Shown one piece after another: positions 5,516-7,443 of a stretch of DNA of 7,443 nt. Under the pieces are notes generated by a model. It saw nothing but the letters and a program-made list of their open reading frames with translations. It did not search any database and had not been told where the DNA came from. The stretch spans positions 1-7,443 of the forward strand of contig JAFRAF010000246.1 in the NCBI GenBank assembly GCA_017405545.1, written 5' to 3'. Within the stretch, counting starts at the first letter, position 1. Every line of letters starts with the position of its first letter. Source of the DNA: Oscillospiraceae bacterium (GTDB taxonomy: Bacteria > Bacillota > Clostridia > Oscillospirales > Oscillospiraceae). Both the position numbers and the translations under genes were made by a program.

Positions 5516-5530
5516 AAACCAATGCGTCTG

Positions 5531-5845
5531 TTACACAGATATCTTGTCTATGCGAACCTTGGTGTAGGGCTGTCTGTGGCCCTGCTTTCTGCGATAGTTC
5601 TTTTTGGGGCGCATTTTGTAAACTATGATCTTTTTTCCTCTGCCGTTCTTAACGACTGTGCCGGTGACGCTTGCGCCATCAACAAAAGGCTTGCCGAAGG
5701 TCTTGTTCTCGCCCACGCTCACGGCCAGGACCTGATCAAATGTCACATTGCTCTCGGCCTCCGCGTCCAGCTTCTCGACATAGATCTCGTCGCCTTCGCA
5801 CACACGGTACTGCTTACCGCCGGTAACTATAATCGCGTAATCCAT
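5531..5845 (-). CDS. rplU: 50S ribosomal protein L21
   Basis: This 104-residue protein matches L21 along its length: an N-terminal [75 protein letters not shown] and a C-terminal KI. L21 binds 23S rRNA in the large subunit. The ATG at 5845 follows GAGGTGAAAGGAAAAGA, giving a good ribosome site. It is the first gene of the operon, with its own promoter at 5933-5961 and a structured leader of about 80 nt, so autogenous control is plausible. The stop is TAA. Confidence 0.97.
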   Translation of the reverse strand: MDYAIIVTGGKQYRVCEGDEIYVEKLDAEAESNVTFDQVLAVSVGENKTFGKPFVDGASVTGTVVKNGRGKKIIVYKMRPKKNYRRKQGHRQPYTKVRIDKISV

Positions 5846-5929
5846 TCTTTTCCTTTCACCTCAAATACAGAGACTCGCTATCACAGGCGGGAAACTTATT
5901 TCCACTTAAAGCCCTTTCAAAGCGGCTTT
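5846..5929 (-). ncRNA. Structured rplU leader, candidate L21 leader element
   Basis: The transcript leader of rplU can form a stem AAAGCC/GGCTTT (5924-5929 with 5908-5913) and a second small stem GGAAA-TAAG-TTTCC further downstream. L21 leaders are a known Firmicute cis-regulatory class thought to mediate autoregulation by L21. Position and length (about 80 nt, directly upstream of rplU) fit, but I cannot verify the family consensus by eye. Confidence 0.4.
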
Positions 5930-5932
5930 TCA

Positions 5933-5961
5933 AATGTATCATTTTTATCAGACAATGTCAA
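5933..5961 (-). promoter_or_regulatory. Promoter of the rplU-rpmA operon
   Basis: On the minus strand a perfect TTGACA (5956-5961) is 17 bp from TACATT (5933-5938); start is predicted near 5926. A second TTGACA lies just upstream (5977-5982) but lacks a matching -10 box. Confidence 0.8.
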
Positions 5962-5992
5962 GTATTAATTTTATTTTGTCAAAGAAAATATA

Positions 5993-7443
5993 TCAAAGGC
6001 ACTTTGTGAGTATGATCACATCGCTGTTATCACCGGAATCAAAGCTGATGCTGCTGCAGTTTTTACGGATATATTCCACCGCGCGCCGGGACGGGCCCGT
6101 GCGGAGCTCGTCCAGCGGGTCCTGTCCGCCCATGTCTGCGATGGCTCTGATTGTCACACTGTCAGTGCCGGGCGGCACGTCGCACTGCATGGTTATGTCG
6201 CCCTCCCCCGCCTCTCTGTTACGGCAGATGTTGAATAGCTCCTCGGCCAAGACCGCCACCTGGGCGTAATCCTTGCCCACTATGCCGTTTTCGGCCAGCT
6301 GTTCCTTTATAAAGCTCAAAAGCTGCTCGCTCTGAGCCTGAGCGGGCGCCAGAACTATCTGGGCGCTCTCCCGGCTGCCCTTCCTGTACTCCAGAGCCAG
6401 GGCGGTCAGGTCCCTGTCCGCGCCCCGGTTGTCGTTCCACACATCCAGCTCGTTTTCCACGGATCTCACCAGGGCCTCCACGCTCAGGCCCTTGGGACGG
6501 CTGCTGTTCAGGTGCGTGCGCAGTCGCTCGCAGCCGTAGGCCTCCCCCGCGGAGTCTGTGAGCTCCACATCGGCGCCGGCGAATATGACCAGCCTGTCGC
6601 CCTGTCCGAGGCTGAACACGGAATCGCCGTATATCACGCTGTCGCTGGAGCCGAGGGCCGGATAGGCCGGGCCCTTCAGCCACTCATAGCGCTCGTCACG
6701 GCGCATAAGCAGGGGCTCGGGGAAGTCCGCGTTCACATAGCGGAATGTGCCGTCCGCCGTGTCCAGTATGCCGATAAACGCGCCCACGTCGGTGTTCTTG
6801 CCCTCCAGACTCAGGGCGACCTGCCTGTTTATCTCGGTGACAGTCTCGCCCAGGCCGCGCATCAGCCGCATCTGGCTTCTTATGATGGTCTTGATTATGG
6901 TCATGTCAATGGCGGCGCTCACTCCGGACTGCCTGCCCGAGCACATGGCCAGACAGAGCCATCTGTCGCGCACCACGAAATAGTCGTAGAAATCCCCGCC
7001 CATGGTCTTTGCCGGCTTTATGAAGGCGGCAATGTCAAAGGACTACCTGTAGGCGAAATCAGGTATATCCCCGGGCAATGTGGACTGCTGCATCCGGGCC
7101 GCCAGCTCCAGCTCCGTGACAAGGTGCTCCTTGTCGGCCAGAGCCGCCGCCTGGGCGCGGGTATATCTGTCCACATCTATGGCCATCTTGCCGAAAGCCT
7201 CCGACAGGATCTGAAGCTCGTCCCCTGTCTTTATGTCGTCGTGGAACTCCGCTATGGTGCCGCTTGAGGCGAAGCGGACCGCTCGCCTTATCAGCTTTTC
7301 AAGGGGCTCGCCCACCATACGCTTGAGCAGATACAGGACTCCGGCGCTAAGTACGGCCGTGCCTATCACACAGAGCATCAGGGACAGGACGACCCGCTTT
7401 CTCATGGCCAGAACTGCCGCGGAAAGGTCTCTATCCGCTTCGA
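5993..7443 (-). pseudogene. HAMP / SpoIIE-type PP2C phosphatase / HATPase signalling protein, interrupted by in-frame TAG (5' end off window)
   Basis: The frame is open from the right edge and contains a membrane helix (about 7325-7395), a HAMP domain with MVGEPLEKL, a coiled linker ending in ELAARMQQSTLP, an in-frame TAG at 7043-7045, then a SpoIIE-like phosphatase domain starting SFDIAAFIKPAKTMGGDFYD, and a C-terminal RsbW-like HATPase domain (about 5996-6367). Intact relatives dephosphorylate anti-anti-sigma factors downstream of an extracellular sensor. The stop separates the sensor part from the catalytic part without a change of frame. Restart at ATG 7003 lacks a ribosome site. The phosphatase keeps GGDFYD, but the ADVSGKG, NAGH, TDG and DDIT positions read AMCSGRQSG, NADF, AGAD and DRDLT, so several metal-binding Asp residues look lost. 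The HATPase glycine box is also eroded. Decay is the simplest reading; amber recoding or a sequence error are alternatives. Confidence 0.75.
7043..7045 (-). other. In-frame amber codon in the phosphatase gene
   Basis: The minus-strand reading is GCC TAC AGG TAG TCC TTT GAC ATT, with the same frame coding on both sides. A single C-to-T change of CAG (Gln) would create it. Gln, Glu or Lys is what I would expect at this hydrophilic position just before the FDI motif. Confidence 0.9.

Noticed and set aside
5432..5968. Plus-strand open frames over rplU/rpmA
   Set aside because: Antisense shadows of two unmistakable ribosomal protein genes.
5977..5982. Second promoter with TTGACA upstream of rplU
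   Set aside because: No acceptable -10 box at 16-18 bp spacing.
7001..7003. Independent phosphatase gene starting at ATG 7003
   Set aside because: There is no ribosome site, and 13 domain-like codons (FDIAAFIKPAKT) precede it in frame, so it is the downstream part of an interrupted gene.
6512..7267. 251-codon plus-strand frame opposite the phosphatase gene
   Set aside because: The minus-strand frame carries HAMP and SpoIIE motifs; the plus frame shows only compositional GC-rich openness.
1..7443. CRISPR arrays, tRNA genes or insertion sequences
   Set aside because: No regularly spaced repeats, no cloverleaf-like sequences and no transposase motifs were found on either strand.

Overview
The window looks like a chromosomal segment of a GC-rich, Gram-positive Clostridia-type bacterium (Firmicutes, plausibly an Oscillospirales-like gut lineage). 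The reasons are the mix of an SLH/BspA-LRR/InlB-repeat surface protein, a HAMP-SpoIIE-type phosphatase fused to an RsbW-like ATPase domain, strong GGAGG-type ribosome binding sites, consensus sigma-A promoters and a DUF4186 protein. The lineage is inferred from gene content and style only. Most genes are GC-rich; the intergenic regulatory regions and the small ORF at 4696-5057 are clearly more AT-rich. No tRNA, rRNA, transposase or CRISPR array was seen.

Layout. (1) 1-1381, minus strand: the N-terminal 460 residues of a secreted surface protein (signal peptide, BspA-type leucine-rich repeats, two InlB-B-like repeats, start of an SLH domain), driven by a near-perfect promoter whose -35 box is embedded in a cluster of CAATAT half-sites. 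(2) 1552-3410, plus strand: a tight operon of trmO (tRNA methyltransferase), a six-helix membrane protein resembling the Pr6Pr family, and a DUF4186 protein, closed by a hairpin terminator. (3) 3484-5057: a small conserved hypothetical gene (minus) and a divergently transcribed XRE/S24 self-cleaving repressor (plus) share an AT-rich intergenic region with paired operator-like repeats. The repressor is followed by a small unknown gene that appears to be frameshifted. (4) 5194-5961, minus strand: the rplU-rpmA ribosomal operon with its own promoter, a structured leader and a strong terminator. (5) 5993-7443, minus strand: a HAMP/PP2C (SpoIIE)/HATPase signalling protein whose frame is broken by an in-frame TAG just before the phosphatase domain, and whose phosphatase and ATPase motifs are themselves eroded.

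How the genes work together. The ribosomal operon and trmO are translation housekeeping. The 3.5-5.06 kb segment is the most accessory-like part: an autocleavable repressor, a shared operator region and a decayed small AT-rich gene, which may be the remnant of a small mobile or stress-responsive module, although no phage gene is visible. The most unusual observations are the in-frame amber codon in the phosphatase gene (no recognised gene in the window ends in TAG), the short form of L27 without its N-terminal extension and without a prp gene between rplU and rpmA, and the two operator-like repeat clusters.
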